Of a stretch of DNA of 64,000 nucleotides, positions 53,141-63,002 are shown piece by piece (the first letter of the stretch is position 1; the number at the start of each line of letters is the position of its first letter). The notes beneath the pieces were generated by a model. That model was not told where the DNA came from, made no database searches, and saw nothing but the letters and a program-made list of their open reading frames with translations. This stretch comes from Massilimicrobiota sp. An134 (GTDB lineage: Bacteria; Bacillota_I; Bacilli_A; Erysipelotrichales; Coprobacillaceae). The stretch covers positions 1 through 64,000 of the forward strand of contig NZ_NFLH01000002.1 of NCBI RefSeq assembly GCF_002160815.1, read 5' to 3'. Both the position numbers and the translations under genes were made by a program.

Positions 53141-53407
53141 ATGATGAATTTTTATCGCTTGAACCATCGTCTACAACAGATGACTTTAAAGATTTTACAG
53201 AATCTTTGTCATCGTCATGATATTGTAATTGAAGATGGAGATTTAAAGATTATTTTACATCTCATTCAAGATAATCCTCACACAGTCTTAAATGATGAGT
53301 ATACGCCTATCTTATTGTCAGAAATATCTCAAAAAACAAGTCGTGAAACTTGTTTGAATTTTAAACCACTTTTAGATGAGAATTATTTACTTCAAGAGAT
53401 AGAATAG
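53141..53407 (+). CDS. Hypothetical helical protein, 88 aa
   Basis: No family is recognised. The sequence is histidine- and leucine-rich and predicted helical, without membrane segments; the last third (LLSEISQKTSRETCLNFKPLLDENYLLQEIE, in part) could be a winged-helix-like fold. AGGAGGAGAG precedes the ATG ATG start and a terminator overlaps its end. Its promoter overlaps a candidate TetR operator, so it may belong to the same regulon as the MATE pump. Confidence 0.6.
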   Translation: MMNFYRLNHRLQQMTLKILQNLCHRHDIVIEDGDLKIILHLIQDNPHTVLNDEYTPILLSEISQKTSRETCLNFKPLLDENYLLQEIE

Positions 53408-53429
53408 CCACCAAACAGGTGGTTTTTTT
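53407..53429 (+). terminator. Terminator after the 88-aa gene
   Basis: CCACC and GGTGG form a short GC-rich stem with loop AAACA, followed by T7. Confidence 0.8.
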
Positions 53430-53430
53430 A

Positions 53431-53459
53431 TTGTTTCATCAATCATAAAATGATAGAAT
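53431..53459 (+). promoter_or_regulatory. Promoter of the asparaginase operon
   Basis: TTGTTT at 53431-53436 and TAGAAT at 53454-53459 are 17 bp apart, with TGA before the -10. Confidence 0.55.
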
Positions 53460-53480
53460 GTCCTGTGGGTGAGAGAATAT

Positions 53481-54461
53481 ATGAAAACAATTGCAATTGT
53501 CGCAACTGGTGGAACGATTGCTGGGAGAGGACAGATAGGAAAAGCTGTAGCCTACCATGCAGGAGAAATGGATGTTAATGAAATTATTGAATCTATTCCT
53601 ATGTTAAATCAAGTTGCACATATTAAAGAATATCAATTAATGAATGTAGATAGTAATGAGATGACACCACAAAGATGGATTATGTTGTCACGTCAGATTA
53701 ATGAACTGGTTGAACGTGATGATATTGATGGTATTGTGGTGACTCATGGAACAGATACTTTAGATGAAACGGCTTATTTTTTGAATTTGACATTACATAC
53801 ATCTAAACCAGTTGTTGTGACAGGGGCTATGCGTCCTGCCACAGCAACCAGTGCTGATGGCCCTTATAATTTATATCAGGCTGTTTGTCTGGCAGCTGAT
53901 GATGGAGCCTATAATCAGGGTGTCATGGGGCTTTTTTCGAGTACGATATATTCGGGTAGAGATATCCAAAAAGTCAATAATTTTAAGGTAGATGCTTTTG
54001 AACAAAAGGCATTTGGATGTTTGGGTTATATGCAAGACCATGAAGTTCATTTCTTTTCAAAAACATTTAAAAAACATACTCTTCAATCTCTTTTTTCTAG
54101 CCAAAATTATAATGACTTACCAGCAGTAGGAATTGCTTATTTTTATGCAGGTGCGAGTCATGAAATTCTCTATTCTTTAGCTTTAAATCATCAAGGAATT
54201 ATATTAACAGGATCAGGAAGTGGGAATTATAGTCAGGACTGGTTACATGCGATTGAAGATTTATCAAAACAGGGCATTATTTTTGTCCGTTGTTCAAGAG
54301 TATCACAAGGTATTGTTTTTGATGATGAAGTGTTTGATCCTCATCATTGTTGTATACCAGGAAATACTTTAACACCACAAAAAGCCAGAGTTTTATTAAT
54401 GCTGGCATTAACATATACACATGATCGTCAAAGAATTAAGGAGTTTTTTAATGAATACTAA
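53481..54461 (+). CDS. L-asparaginase
   Basis: Hydrolyses asparagine to aspartate and ammonia. The first catalytic threonine is in IVATGGTIAGRG (about residue 12), and the second in VVTHGTDTLDETAYFL (about 83-98), with the lysine of the second triad further on. The sequence is type II-like, but there is no signal peptide, so the enzyme should be cytoplasmic. A GTG 12 bp upstream is open, but GGTGAGAG is spaced for the ATG at 53481. It overlaps the transporter gene by 11 bp. Confidence 0.93.
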   Translation: MKTIAIVATGGTIAGRGQIGKAVAYHAGEMDVNEIIESIPMLNQVAHIKEYQLMNVDSNEMTPQRWIMLSRQINELVERDDIDGIVVTHGTDTLDETAYFLNLTLHTSKPVVVTGAMRPATATSADGPYNLYQAVCLAADDGAYNQGVMGLFSSTIYSGRDIQKVNNFKVDAFEQKAFGCLGYMQDHEVHFFSKTFKKHTLQSLFSSQNYNDLPAVGIAYFYAGASHEILYSLALNHQGIILTGSGSGNYSQDWLHAIEDLSKQGIIFVRCSRVSQGIVFDDEVFDPHHCCIPGNTLTPQKARVLLMLALTYTHDRQRIKEFFNEY

Positions 54462-55326
54462 ACGCAAAGGTATTATTTTTACAATGATTGCCACTATTCT
54501 TTTTGGAGTAACACCAGCTATTGGGAAAATGACATATGCAATGGGGAATAATGGTATACAATTGGCTTTTTTAAGGCATTTATTTGTCTTGCCGTTATTT
54601 TTATTTATTGTTCTTTATCAGGGAAAATCATTACGATTGAATCGTCAGCAGCTTTTAGATGTTTTCAAAGTAGGCTTTTTTGGAAATACATTGACAATTG
54701 TCTTATTGTATTCATCTTATGAATATATAGGGGTAGGAAGTGCAACGGTTCTACACTTTTTATATCCATTGTTTGTATGCTGTATGAATTTTTTGTTTTA
54801 TCAGCAAAAACTCAACAAGCAACAGATTTTATGTCTTGTTTTAGCCATCCTAGGTATTTTCTGTTTTATGGATTCATCTGCATCTTCTTTATTAGGCGCT
54901 TTATTAGCGATTTTATCAGGTGTTTTCTTTGCTTATTATATGGTGGGTATGGATCATTCTTCGATTCGTTATATGAGTCCCTATGTTTTTAATTTTTATC
55001 TGGTCGTTATGAATACGATTGTGATACTGGTTTTAGCCATGGTATTGGGACGTATCCATATCATGCCAATAGAAGCATATATTTTATCAGCTGTTGTTGC
55101 TGTGCTGACATCTTTAATTGGTGTTGTTTTACTACAAAAAGGTATTTATTGTTTAGGGGCATCTTTAACAGCTATTTTATCAACTTTAGAGCCTATCACA
55201 AGTATTGTTGTTGGTGTTTTATGGTTGAATGAAAGATTGACATTATTGAAAGTAATAGGATGTATACTTGTTTTATTATCGACTTTTATCTTAGTGAAAA
55301 GTCAAAATCAAGAAGGAGAATCTTAA
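54451..55326 (+). CDS. EamA/DMT-superfamily transporter
   Basis: Ten predicted membrane helices in two EamA repeats of about 140 residues. The first repeat opens GIIFTMIATILFGVTPAIGK; the second ends LEPITSIVVGVLWLNERLT, the usual EamA signature. The family exports amino acids, nucleosides or other metabolites; this substrate is unknown. The open frame begins at 54421, but AAGGAG at about 54440 supports the ATG at 54451, inside the end of the asparaginase gene. Confidence 0.88.
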   Translation: MNTKRKGIIFTMIATILFGVTPAIGKMTYAMGNNGIQLAFLRHLFVLPLFLFIVLYQGKSLRLNRQQLLDVFKVGFFGNTLTIVLLYSSYEYIGVGSATVLHFLYPLFVCCMNFLFYQQKLNKQQILCLVLAILGIFCFMDSSASSLLGALLAILSGVFFAYYMVGMDHSSIRYMSPYVFNFYLVVMNTIVILVLAMVLGRIHIMPIEAYILSAVVAVLTSLIGVVLLQKGIYCLGASLTAILSTLEPITSIVVGVLWLNERLTLLKVIGCILVLLSTFILVKSQNQEGES

Positions 55327-55872
55327 ATGAGAATGGATGAACTGATGGATGATTTATCAAAGCAATCATCATTTTTACTTGCTATTGATGGGATGAGTGG
55401 CAGTGGTAAAACAACTTTAGCTCAAAGTTTACAAGAAAAATGGCATGCGCATGTTTTTCATATGGATGATTTCTTTTTGCCATTAGAAATGCGTACACCA
55501 CAAAGGTTACAGCAACCTGGTGGTAATGTGCATTATGAACGTTTTTTAGAAACGGTCTTAAAACCTTTATCTTTACAACAATCTGTTTTTTATCAGCCTT
55601 TTGACTGTCAGACGATGTCATTTCAAACAGTTCAGGAAATACCTTATTCACCCTTTAACATTATTGAGGGTAGTTATGCGTTACATCCTTCTTTACAACG
55701 CTATTATACGCATGGAATTGTTTTAAAGATTTCGCCACTTACACAAAAAGAACGTTTATTCAAAAGAAATCCTGAAAAAATAGATCAGTTTATTCATCGC
55801 TGGATTCCGATGGAAAATCAATATTTTGATGCTTTTGATATTTTTGAAAAGTACCCTGTCTTAGAACGATGA
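55327..55872 (+). CDS. Uridine kinase-like P-loop protein, 181 aa
   Basis: A P-loop kinase with Walker A GMSGSGKTTL (about 23-32), an acceptor-site aspartate pair in FHMDDFFLP (about 48-56) and IIEGSYALHP (about 114-123) as the second half-site. The layout matches uridine kinase/phosphoribulokinase-like proteins, but it is shorter than Udk (about 205 residues), so the phosphate acceptor is uncertain. It starts directly after the transporter stop, with AAGGAG as ribosome site. Confidence 0.82.
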   Translation: MRMDELMDDLSKQSSFLLAIDGMSGSGKTTLAQSLQEKWHAHVFHMDDFFLPLEMRTPQRLQQPGGNVHYERFLETVLKPLSLQQSVFYQPFDCQTMSFQTVQEIPYSPFNIIEGSYALHPSLQRYYTHGIVLKISPLTQKERLFKRNPEKIDQFIHRWIPMENQYFDAFDIFEKYPVLER

Positions 55873-55913
55873 CATATTTGATCGCGCTATACATATAATA
55901 TATGGGTGATATA

Positions 55914-56321
55914 GTGATTTTAAATGAAGCAGAAGTGCAAATAGGATTATCCTTTATTTTACAGTCAGTTTTAAAAAAGTATGATGTTGTTTTACAGGAA
56001 ATGAATTTGAAAATAAAAGAAGATCATCTCTTGTTGACATCAGTTGTTTTGTATAATCAATATCATGTTGATGTTTTGTGTGAGTTCAATTTGAAATATG
56101 AAAATCAGCACTTTGTATTTGAAAATATTCAAGGCAAGGTTGAATATTTATTTTTACAGTTTCCTATTATGAGTTTTTTGAAGTCTTTTTTACAAGACTC
56201 ACATATCATTTGGAAAGATAACCAGATTCAATATGAGATTGATTTACCTATTGAAAGTTTAAATCTAGCAGATGGACAATTACAAGTTATACTAAAAAAC
56301 AATCAAAGTGTTTCACCTTGA
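55914..56321 (+). CDS. Hypothetical protein convergent with clpP, 135 aa (GTG start)
   Basis: No family is recognised; it is a strand-rich soluble protein. The frame is open from an ATG at 55902, but that codon has no ribosome site and would fall before the start point of a TATAAT at 55894-55899. GGGTGAT at 55904-55910 fits the GTG at 55914, which I prefer. The last 19 bp overlap clpP on the other strand, through a palindromic terminator. The ending LKNNQSVSP mirrors the ClpP ending LKNNQGETL because both are read from that palindrome. Confidence 0.6.
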   Translation: MILNEAEVQIGLSFILQSVLKKYDVVLQEMNLKIKEDHLLLTSVVLYNQYHVDVLCEFNLKYENQHFVFENIQGKVEYLFLQFPIMSFLKSFLQDSHIIWKDNQIQYEIDLPIESLNLADGQLQVILKNNQSVSP

Positions 56322-56330
56322 TTGTTTTTT
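56294..56330. terminator. Bidirectional terminator embedded in two coding regions
   Basis: AACAATCAAAG at 56298-56308 and CTTGATTGTT at 56317-56326 form the stem, with A6 and T6 tracts at the two ends. Both the rightward hypothetical gene and the leftward clpP gene end inside it. Confidence 0.8.
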
Positions 56331-56899
56331 AATACTTCATCAATTAATCCATAATCTAATGCATCATAGGCATTCATAAAATAGTCACGATCAGTATCTT
56401 TTTTAATACGACGTAAGGGTTGATTGGTCATTTGAGCTAATAAGCGATTGAGCTTTTCTTTTTGTTTTAATATATGACGGGTAGAAATCTCGATATCACT
56501 GGCTTGACCTTGTGCTCCACCTAGAGGCTGATGAATCATAATTTCACTATTTTCTAATGCATAGCGTTTTCCTTTTTTTCCAGCAGCTAATAAAAAAGCA
56601 CCCATACTGGCTGAAAGACCAATACTGATGGTTGAGACATCACATTTTACAAAATTCATCGTATCGAAGATAGCCAAACCAGCGGAAACACTGCCACCTG
56701 GAGAATGAATATACATATCAATATCAGCCTGACTGTCCAATGATTCAAGATAGAGAAGCTGACTGACAATGGAGCTTGCCATCTCATCATTAATTTCACC
56801 ACAGAGCATAATAATGCGATCTTCTAATAATCTTGAGAAAATATCGTAAGCATATTCTTTAGAATTCTTTTTTAATATCACAGTGGGTATAAAATGCAT
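56303..56899 (-). CDS. clpP: ATP-dependent Clp protease proteolytic subunit
   Basis: A serine peptidase that forms the ClpXP/ClpAP chamber. The catalytic triad is visible: serine in [14 protein letters not shown] (about residue 93), histidine in [12 protein letters not shown] (about 118) and aspartate in KDTDRDYFM (about 167). [19 protein letters not shown] is the oxyanion region. The frame opens at 56920, but GGAGGT is placed for the ATG at 56899, giving 198 residues. TATAAT (56924-56919, leftward) lies very close, so the leader is short. No CtsR or CIRCE site is seen. Confidence 0.94.
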   Translation of the reverse strand: MHFIPTVILKKNSKEYAYDIFSRLLEDRIIMLCGEINDEMASSIVSQLLYLESLDSQADIDMYIHSPGGSVSAGLAIFDTMNFVKCDVSTISIGLSASMGAFLLAAGKKGKRYALENSEIMIHQPLGGAQGQASDIEISTRHILKQKEKLNRLLAQMTNQPLRRIKKDTDRDYFMNAYDALDYGLIDEVLKNNQGETL

Positions 56900-57054
56900 A
56901 AGTGTACCTCCATAATTCATTATAGAGAAATTTGTGTTGGATTATTCATAGAAAATTGATTTTTTCTTGCGTTAATATTGAGTTAAGCGAAGTTAAAAAA
57001 CGAGAAAAGATTTTCATTCTTGTGAAAAAAATTATATAAAGCGCACAACTTTTA

Positions 57055-57083
57055 TTGATTTCTTTGGGTTTGTGGACTATAAT
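57055..57083 (+). promoter_or_regulatory. Promoter of gap
   Basis: TTGATT at 57055-57060 and a perfect TATAAT at 57078-57083 are exactly 17 bp apart, 37 bp before the gap start. GTTAA is repeated at 56971, 56982 and 56992 upstream, about one helical turn apart; a regulator site is possible but not identified. Confidence 0.75.
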
Positions 57084-57120
57084 ATAGACATAAATTATTA
57101 GTAAGGAGGATGTCATAAAA

Positions 57121-58137
57121 ATGGCAGTAAAAGTAGCAATTAACGGTTTTGGACGTATCGGACGTCTAGCATTTAGACAAATGTTTGGAGCTGAAGGATA
57201 TGAAGTTGTTGCAATCAACGACTTAACAGATCCTAAAATGTTAGCACACTTATTAAAATATGATTCAGCTCAAGGTAAATATGCTTTAGCTGATACAGTA
57301 GAAGCTAAAGAATCTTCAATCGTAGTAGATGGAAAAGAAATCGAAATCTACAAAGAAGCAGATGCTTCTAAATTACCTTGGGGAGAATTAGGAGTAGATG
57401 TAGTATTAGAATGTACAGGTTTCTATACTTCTAAAGCTAAATCTCAAGCTCATATTGATGCAGGAGCTAAAAAAGTTGTTATTTCTGCACCAGCTGGAAA
57501 TGATTTACCAACTGTTGTATTTGGTGTAAACGAAGGAACATTAACTGCTGATGATACAATTATTTCAGCTGCATCTTGTACAACTAACTGTTTAGCACCT
57601 ATGGCTAACGCATTAAACAAATTAGCACCAATCAAATCTGGTATCATGTTAACAGTACATGCTTATACTGGTGACCAAATGGTATTAGATGGACCTCATA
57701 GAAAAGGTGACTTAAGAAGAGCACGTGCTGCTGCAGTTAATATCGTGCCTAACTCAACTGGAGCTGCAAAAGCTATCGGTTTAGTTATCCCTGAATTAAA
57801 TGGAAAATTAATCGGTTCAGCTCAACGTGTACCAGTTCCTACTGGATCTACAACTATCTTAACTTCAGTTGTTGAAGGTGAAGTTACTGTAGAACAAGTT
57901 AACGAAGCTATGAAAGCAGCTGTAACTCCATCATTTGGATACACTGAAGAACAATTAGTATCTTCAGATATTATTGGAATGACTTATGGTTCATTATTTG
58001 ATGCAACTCAAACTATGGTTAAAGCATTAGATAACGGAACTACTGAAGTTCAAACTGTTGCTTGGTATGACAACGAAAATTCTTATACTTCTAACATGGT
58101 TAGAACTATTAAATATTTCGCTGAATTAACTAAATAA
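57121..58137 (+). CDS. gap: Glyceraldehyde-3-phosphate dehydrogenase
   Basis: The glycolytic NAD-dependent enzyme. Rossmann start [16 protein letters not shown], catalytic cysteine in [12 protein letters not shown] (about residue 154) and [16 protein letters not shown] (about 180-195) are clear. The 338 residues are standard. Codon choice is visibly more restricted than in neighbours (AAC, GGT and GCT preferred), as expected for a very highly expressed gene. It is a single-gene unit with its own strong promoter and terminator; pgk and tpi are not adjacent. Confidence 0.98.
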   Translation: MAVKVAINGFGRIGRLAFRQMFGAEGYEVVAINDLTDPKMLAHLLKYDSAQGKYALADTVEAKESSIVVDGKEIEIYKEADASKLPWGELGVDVVLECTGFYTSKAKSQAHIDAGAKKVVISAPAGNDLPTVVFGVNEGTLTADDTIISAASCTTNCLAPMANALNKLAPIKSGIMLTVHAYTGDQMVLDGPHRKGDLRRARAAAVNIVPNSTGAAKAIGLVIPELNGKLIGSAQRVPVPTGSTTILTSVVEGEVTVEQVNEAMKAAVTPSFGYTEEQLVSSDIIGMTYGSLFDATQTMVKALDNGTTEVQTVAWYDNENSYTSNMVRTIKYFAELTK

Positions 58138-58148
58138 TTTAGAAACTT

Positions 58149-58182
58149 CTTGGGAGTACATTGTATTCCCAAGATTTTTTTT
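58149..58182 (+). terminator. Terminator of gap
   Basis: CTTGGGA at 58149-58155 pairs with TCCCAAG at 58167-58173, extended by the inner GTAC/GTAT, then T8. Confidence 0.88.
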
Positions 58183-58300
58183 ATGTCAAAAGACGATTTG
58201 ATTCTTGTGTCAAATGTATGACAGATATTTTTTATCATATATTTTGAAAGATAAAATGATATATAGTAAGATAATGCCTAAAGAAAAGAGGTGTTAAAAC

Positions 58301-59080
58301 ATGAATACATCTGTTTTGATTGGTATTATGATACCATTTATTGGGACAACATTAGGTGCAGCCTGTGTTTTCTTTATGAAACAAAAAATGGATAATCGTG
58401 TTCAAAAAGTTCTGCTGGGATTTGCTTCTGGAGTGATGATTGCGGCTTCAGTCTGGTCACTTTTGATTCCAGCTTTAGATATGTCAGCAAGTTTAGGAAA
58501 ATTATCTTTTATACCTGCGGCAGTTGGTTTTTTATTGGGAATTTTCTTTCTATTATTTTTAGATCGTACTATTCCACATATGCATTTGGATCATCAGGTA
58601 GAAGGAAAGAAATCGCACTTGCAACGTACAACAATGTTAATTTTAGCAGTCACAATGCATAATTTTCCTGAAGGGATGGCAGTTGGAGTTGTTTTTGCAG
58701 GAGCCTTGATGGGCAATAGCGATGTTTCTATTGCTGGGGCTATTGCCTTATCATTGGGTATTGCGATACAGAATTTTCCAGAAGGGGCTATTATTTCTAT
58801 GCCATTAAAAAGTGAAGGAGTGTCTAAAGGAAAAGCTTTTCTGTATGGGATGTTATCTGGGATTGTTGAACCTATGGGTGCTATATTAACGATTGTCCTG
58901 TCACAGTTTTTTGTACCGATTTTGCCTTATCTTTTATCGTTTGCCGCTGGCGCAATGGCATATGTCGTTGTAGAAGAGCTGATTCCTGAAGGTTCGCAAG
59001 GGACACATTCAAATATTGCGACGATTGGCTTTGCGATTGGTTTTGTCATCATGATGATATTAGATGTAGCATTGGGATAG
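58301..59080 (+). CDS. ZIP-family metal transporter
   Basis: A 259-residue membrane protein with eight predicted helices. The two metal-binding HNFPEG-type motifs, VTMHNFPEGMAVGV (about 113-126) and IQNFPEGAIISMP (about 152-164), are diagnostic of ZupT-like ZIP carriers, which move Zn2+, Fe2+ or Mn2+ into the cytoplasm. The second motif has QN in place of HN, as is usual. The DtxR-family regulator 43 bp downstream is a plausible controller. Confidence 0.9.
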   Translation: MNTSVLIGIMIPFIGTTLGAACVFFMKQKMDNRVQKVLLGFASGVMIAASVWSLLIPALDMSASLGKLSFIPAAVGFLLGIFFLLFLDRTIPHMHLDHQVEGKKSHLQRTTMLILAVTMHNFPEGMAVGVVFAGALMGNSDVSIAGAIALSLGIAIQNFPEGAIISMPLKSEGVSKGKAFLYGMLSGIVEPMGAILTIVLSQFFVPILPYLLSFAAGAMAYVVVEELIPEGSQGTHSNIATIGFAIGFVIMMILDVALG

Positions 59081-59123
59081 TGAAGTGTGATATAATGATA
59101 TAAATTGATATGAGGTGACAAAA

Positions 59124-59492
59124 ATGGACTTGCATGAATCAGGTGAAATGTATTTAGAAACGATATTAATCTTAAAGAATCAAAATGAATATGTTCGTTC
59201 TATTGATATTGCACATACTATGGATTTTTCTAAACCAAGTGTATCACGTGCAATTAAACTTTTAAAAGAATCTCAATTGATTGTTGTAGATGATAAGGGA
59301 TATATTGATTTTACTGATGAAGGGCGTCGTATTGCAGAAAAAGTGTATGGTCGTCATCAGATTTTAACAGAGTTCCTTGTTTCTATTGGTGTGAGTGCTA
59401 AACAGGCCGAAGAAGATGCTTGTCGTATTGAACATATTATTAGTGACGAAACACAACAATGTATTCAAAACTTTTTAAAGAAGCAGTCTTAG
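59124..59492 (+). CDS. DtxR/MntR-family metal-dependent regulator
   Basis: A 122-residue protein with the winged-helix domain (DLHESGEMYLETILIL, then VRSIDIAHTMDFSKPSVSRAIKLL, in part) and the start of the helical dimer/metal domain (EFLVSIGVSAKQAEEDACRIEHIISDET). The E, H and C residues of that last segment are the metal ligands of the family. There is no SH3 domain, as in MntR. A GTG at 59115 is open, but GAGGTGA fits the ATG at 59124. It probably governs Mn2+/Fe2+ genes, such as the ZIP gene before it. Confidence 0.9.
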   Translation: MDLHESGEMYLETILILKNQNEYVRSIDIAHTMDFSKPSVSRAIKLLKESQLIVVDDKGYIDFTDEGRRIAEKVYGRHQILTEFLVSIGVSAKQAEEDACRIEHIISDETQQCIQNFLKKQS

Positions 59493-59506
59493 GATTGCTT
59501 TTCTTT
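59481..59506 (+). terminator. Probable terminator after the DtxR-family gene
   Basis: AAGCAGTC at 59481-59488 pairs with GATTGCTT at 59493-59500 around the stop codon, followed by T-rich sequence. Confidence 0.55.
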
Positions 59507-59534
59507 GTTTGTAGAAAATAAAAGGGTTTATGAG

Positions 59535-59563
59535 TTAAAAATAATTGTCATCTATGATAGAAT
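59535..59563 (+). promoter_or_regulatory. Promoter of the S41 protease-uvrB operon
   Basis: TTAAAA at 59535-59540 and TAGAAT at 59558-59563 are 17 bp apart, with TGA before the -10. Confidence 0.5.
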
Positions 59564-59582
59564 AAAAAAACGAGGTGTATGT

Positions 59583-61016
59583 ATGGACGATTTTCAGTTT
59601 GAATATGATCAAAAAAAGAAAACAAGATTAAAAAAAGGACCTATCTATATGATGGCTTGTATTTTATGTCTGGTGACTGGAGGTGTTGGTGGTTATTTTA
59701 TTCATGACTTCCATTCCAATCGTTATGGTGATGATAGTGATGTCTATAATGAAATTGCGCAAATTATTGAAAATGATTTTTTAGATACAAGTGATAATGA
59801 TACAAGTTTACAGGAACGTATGCTAAATGGAATGGTTTTAGCATTAGGAGATCCTTATTCTTCATATTTATCATTGGAACAGTCAGAAGAATTAGGATCG
59901 TCTATTAATGGGACTTTTGAAGGTATTGGGATTACGTTTACAATGGTAGATGATGGTGCTATTGTGTTGGATGTATATCAAAATACGCCAGCTCAAAAAG
60001 TGGGTATACAAAAAGGAGATATTATTACGCACATTGAAGGAACTTCGATCGCTGGATATACATCAGATAAAGTTAAAGAAATGATACAGGGTGAAAGCCA
60101 GAGTCAAGTTGCTTTACGTCTATTAAGAGATGGAAAAAGTCAAAATCTATCAGCAACACGTCAAAATGTGGATACATCAATTGCTTCTTCTATTATGACT
60201 GTAAACCAACAGAAAGTTGGTTATTTAAGAATTGTGACTTTTGGTGAAAATATTCATGAAGTTATTGAAACGAAGCTGCAAGATATGAAATCACAAAAAA
60301 TCAACCACATTATCATTGATTTAAGGGATAATAGTGGAGGTTATTTGAATGCTGCCCAAGAGATTCTTGATTTATTTGTGCCAGAAGGACAAACATTATT
60401 TTCTCTTCAGGATAAAGATGGCAAAACGGAAGAATATAAAGCAACCAGTCGGGAAAAATATGTATTTGAACATGGCTATATTTTAGTGAATCAGCAAACT
60501 GCCAGTGCTTCAGAAGTTTTAAGTGCAGGTTTGAAAGAGAATTTAGATTATCAATTGATTGGTGAAACGACTTATGGTAAAGGTGTTGCACAAACACAAG
60601 TGACTCTTTCTAATTCATCTGTATTGAAATACACTCATGAAAAATGGTTAACTCCTCATGGAACATGGATCAATGGTACAGGATTAGAGCCAGATTATGT
60701 CATTGATGAAACTAATATCCATGATTTTCATGTAGGTGAAATGAAACAATCTTATCAATATGATGATGTTGATAATAATATTCAATATATGCAGGAAATG
60801 CTTCAAGAATTAGGTTATTCATTAGATCGTCAGGATGGATATTTTTCACATCAGACAACAACAGCTTTAGAAGCATTTGAAAAAGATTATGCTTTAAAAC
60901 AGGATGATATTTATTCTCAAAATGATCGTTTAATTCTTTTAAGTGCTTTAACATATCATTTGTATCAAGAAAAAGAGGATGTTTATCTACAAAAAGTGAA
61001 TCAATTGATTCAATAG
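59583..61016 (+). CDS. S41-family C-terminal processing peptidase
   Basis: A membrane-anchored protease of the CtpA/CtpB type, 477 residues from the ATG at 59583 (GAGGTG upstream; the longer frame lacks a site). One N-terminal helix (about 22-42) is followed by a PDZ domain (about 105-190), then the catalytic core with IIDLRDNSGGYL (about 242-253), the nucleophile serine in NQQTASASEVLSAGLKEN (about 302-319) and the lysine in GETTYGKGVAQ (about 327-337). The C terminus (about 400-470) is a peptidoglycan-binding-like domain (MQEMLQELGYSLDRQDGYFS). It lies 12 bp before uvrB. Confidence 0.92.
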   Translation: MDDFQFEYDQKKKTRLKKGPIYMMACILCLVTGGVGGYFIHDFHSNRYGDDSDVYNEIAQIIENDFLDTSDNDTSLQERMLNGMVLALGDPYSSYLSLEQSEELGSSINGTFEGIGITFTMVDDGAIVLDVYQNTPAQKVGIQKGDIITHIEGTSIAGYTSDKVKEMIQGESQSQVALRLLRDGKSQNLSATRQNVDTSIASSIMTVNQQKVGYLRIVTFGENIHEVIETKLQDMKSQKINHIIIDLRDNSGGYLNAAQEILDLFVPEGQTLFSLQDKDGKTEEYKATSREKYVFEHGYILVNQQTASASEVLSAGLKENLDYQLIGETTYGKGVAQTQVTLSNSSVLKYTHEKWLTPHGTWINGTGLEPDYVIDETNIHDFHVGEMKQSYQYDDVDNNIQYMQEMLQELGYSLDRQDGYFSHQTTTALEAFEKDYALKQDDIYSQNDRLILLSALTYHLYQEKEDVYLQKVNQLIQ

Positions 61017-61028
61017 GGAGGTGCTAAA

Positions 61029-63002
61029 ATGGAACAATTTAAATTAGTTTCCAAATATTCACCAATGGGTGATCAACCAGCAGCTATTCAACAGCTGGTT
61101 GATGGAATACGTGCTGGAAAAAAGGAACAGGTTTTACTGGGAGGAACGGGAACAGGAAAAACGTTTACTGTTTCTAATGTTATTGCTCAGGTGAATAAAC
61201 CAACACTGGTATTAGCCCATAATAAAACTTTAGCTGGACAATTATATTCAGAATTAAAAGAATTTTTTCCTGAAAATCGTGTGGAATATTTTGTTTCTAA
61301 CTTCGATTTTTATCAGCCAGAAGCTTATATTCCAAAAAGTGATACATACATAGATAAAAATGCAAAAACAAATTATGAAATAGAAATGTTGCGTTCAGCA
61401 GCCATGAATTCTTTATTAGAAAGAAAAGATACGATTGTCGTTGCATCAGTGGCTTCTATTTATGGTTTAGGAAATCCTGAACAATATAAAGAAATGATTT
61501 TCTCATTACGTGTCGGTCAGGAAATTGATCGTCGCGAACTCTTAACTTATCTTGTAGATCGTCAATACCAAAGAAATGATATCGAACAGTCAAAAGGGAC
61601 ATTCAGGGTACGTGGTGATGTCATTGAAATTGTACCTGGACATACAGAAAGCTGGCTGATTCGTATAGAGCTTTTTGGTGATGAAGTGGAAGGAATCAGT
61701 GAGGTAGATCCTTTGACTGGTAAAGTCTTGAGTCGTTATAAAACATATACGATTTATCCGGCTTATGGCTATGTCACAAAAAAGGAACAAATGTTACATG
61801 CCTGTGATACAATTTCCGAAGAACTTCAAGACCGTTTACAATATTTTAAGGATGCTATGAAACCACTGGAATATGAACGTTTGGATCAGCGTACACGTCA
61901 CGATATTGAAATGTTAAGAGAAGTAGGGATGTGTCCAGGAATTGAAAATTATTCACGTCATATTGATGGACGAAAAGCAGGACAACGTCCTTATACTTTA
62001 ATCGATTATTTTCCAGATGACTTTTTAATGATTGTTGATGAAAGTCATGTGATGTTACCACAGGTCAGAGGTATGTTTAATGGGGATCGCAGCCGTAAAG
62101 AAACATTGGTTGAATATGGTTTCCGTTTACCAAGTGCCTTGGATAATCGACCATTGCGTTTTGAAGAGTTTGAAAAGATTATTAATCAGGTGATTTATGT
62201 TTCGGCAACGCCAGGTGACTATGAATTAGAAAAAACACATGGTGAATATGCAGAACAGATTATTCGTCCAACAGGTTTGTTGGATCCTATTATTGATGTT
62301 CGTCCAACAAAAAATCAGATTGATGATCTGATTGATGAAATTCATGAACGTATTGATAAAAAAGAGAGAGTTTTAATTACAACACTTACAAAACGTATGG
62401 CTGAAGATCTTAGTGCTTATTTAAAAGAAGTAGGGTTAAAAGTCGCTTATTTACATTCAGATACAAAAACATTAGAACGTACTGAAATTTTAAGAGATTT
62501 AAGACTTGGAAAATATGATGTACTGGTGGGAATTAACCTGTTAAGAGAAGGGTTGGATTTACCTGAAGTATCTCTAGTTTGTATTTTAGATGCGGATAAA
62601 GAAGGGTTCTTAAGAAGTGAACGCTCATTAATTCAGACGATTGGACGTGCGGCCAGAAATGCGAATGGAAAAGTGATTATGTATGGTGATCATATAACAG
62701 AATCTATGCAAAAAGCGATTGATGAAACAAATCGTCGTCGTGAAATTCAAGAAGCCTATAATAAAGAACATCATATTATTCCACAGACTATTCATAAAGA
62801 AATTCATGATTTAATTCAAGGTAAAGAAACAATGGAAGAAGCTTCTTCATTATTACAAAAAGGTAAAAAAGCACCTCAAAAAGCAAAGAAGAAACTGATT
62901 GCAGATCTAGAAAAAGAAATGAAAGAAGCTGCGAAAGTGCTTGATTTTGAAAGAGCTATGGAATTAAGAGATATTATTATGGAACTTAAAGGTGAAAAGT
63001 AA
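61029..63002 (+). CDS. uvrB: UvrABC excinuclease subunit B
   Basis: The damage-verifying helicase-like subunit of nucleotide excision repair. Walker [11 protein letters not shown] (about 38-47), the beta-hairpin region [14 protein letters not shown] (about 94-107), DEXD box as [10 protein letters not shown] and the C-terminal UVR domain ([20 protein letters not shown], near 620-639) are all present. The 657 residues are normal. uvrA is not the next gene; the CCA-adding enzyme gene overlaps the stop by one base (TAATG). Confidence 0.97.
   Translation: MEQFKLVSKYSPMGDQPAAIQQLVDGIRAGKKEQVLLGGTGTGKTFTVSNVIAQVNKPTLVLAHNKTLAGQLYSELKEFFPENRVEYFVSNFDFYQPEAYIPKSDTYIDKNAKTNYEIEMLRSAAMNSLLERKDTIVVASVASIYGLGNPEQYKEMIFSLRVGQEIDRRELLTYLVDRQYQRNDIEQSKGTFRVRGDVIEIVPGHTESWLIRIELFGDEVEGISEVDPLTGKVLSRYKTYTIYPAYGYVTKKEQMLHACDTISEELQDRLQYFKDAMKPLEYERLDQRTRHDIEMLREVGMCPGIENYSRHIDGRKAGQRPYTLIDYFPDDFLMIVDESHVMLPQVRGMFNGDRSRKETLVEYGFRLPSALDNRPLRFEEFEKIINQVIYVSATPGDYELEKTHGEYAEQIIRPTGLLDPIIDVRPTKNQIDDLIDEIHERIDKKERVLITTLTKRMAEDLSAYLKEVGLKVAYLHSDTKTLERTEILRDLRLGKYDVLVGINLLREGLDLPEVSLVCILDADKEGFLRSERSLIQTIGRAARNANGKVIMYGDHITESMQKAIDETNRRREIQEAYNKEHHIIPQTIHKEIHDLIQGKETMEEASSLLQKGKKAPQKAKKKLIADLEKEMKEAAKVLDFERAMELRDIIMELKGEK

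Noticed and set aside
56921-57050. CIRCE or CtsR site upstream of clpP
   Set aside because: Neither the CIRCE inverted repeat nor the CtsR heptad repeat was found on reading the region.
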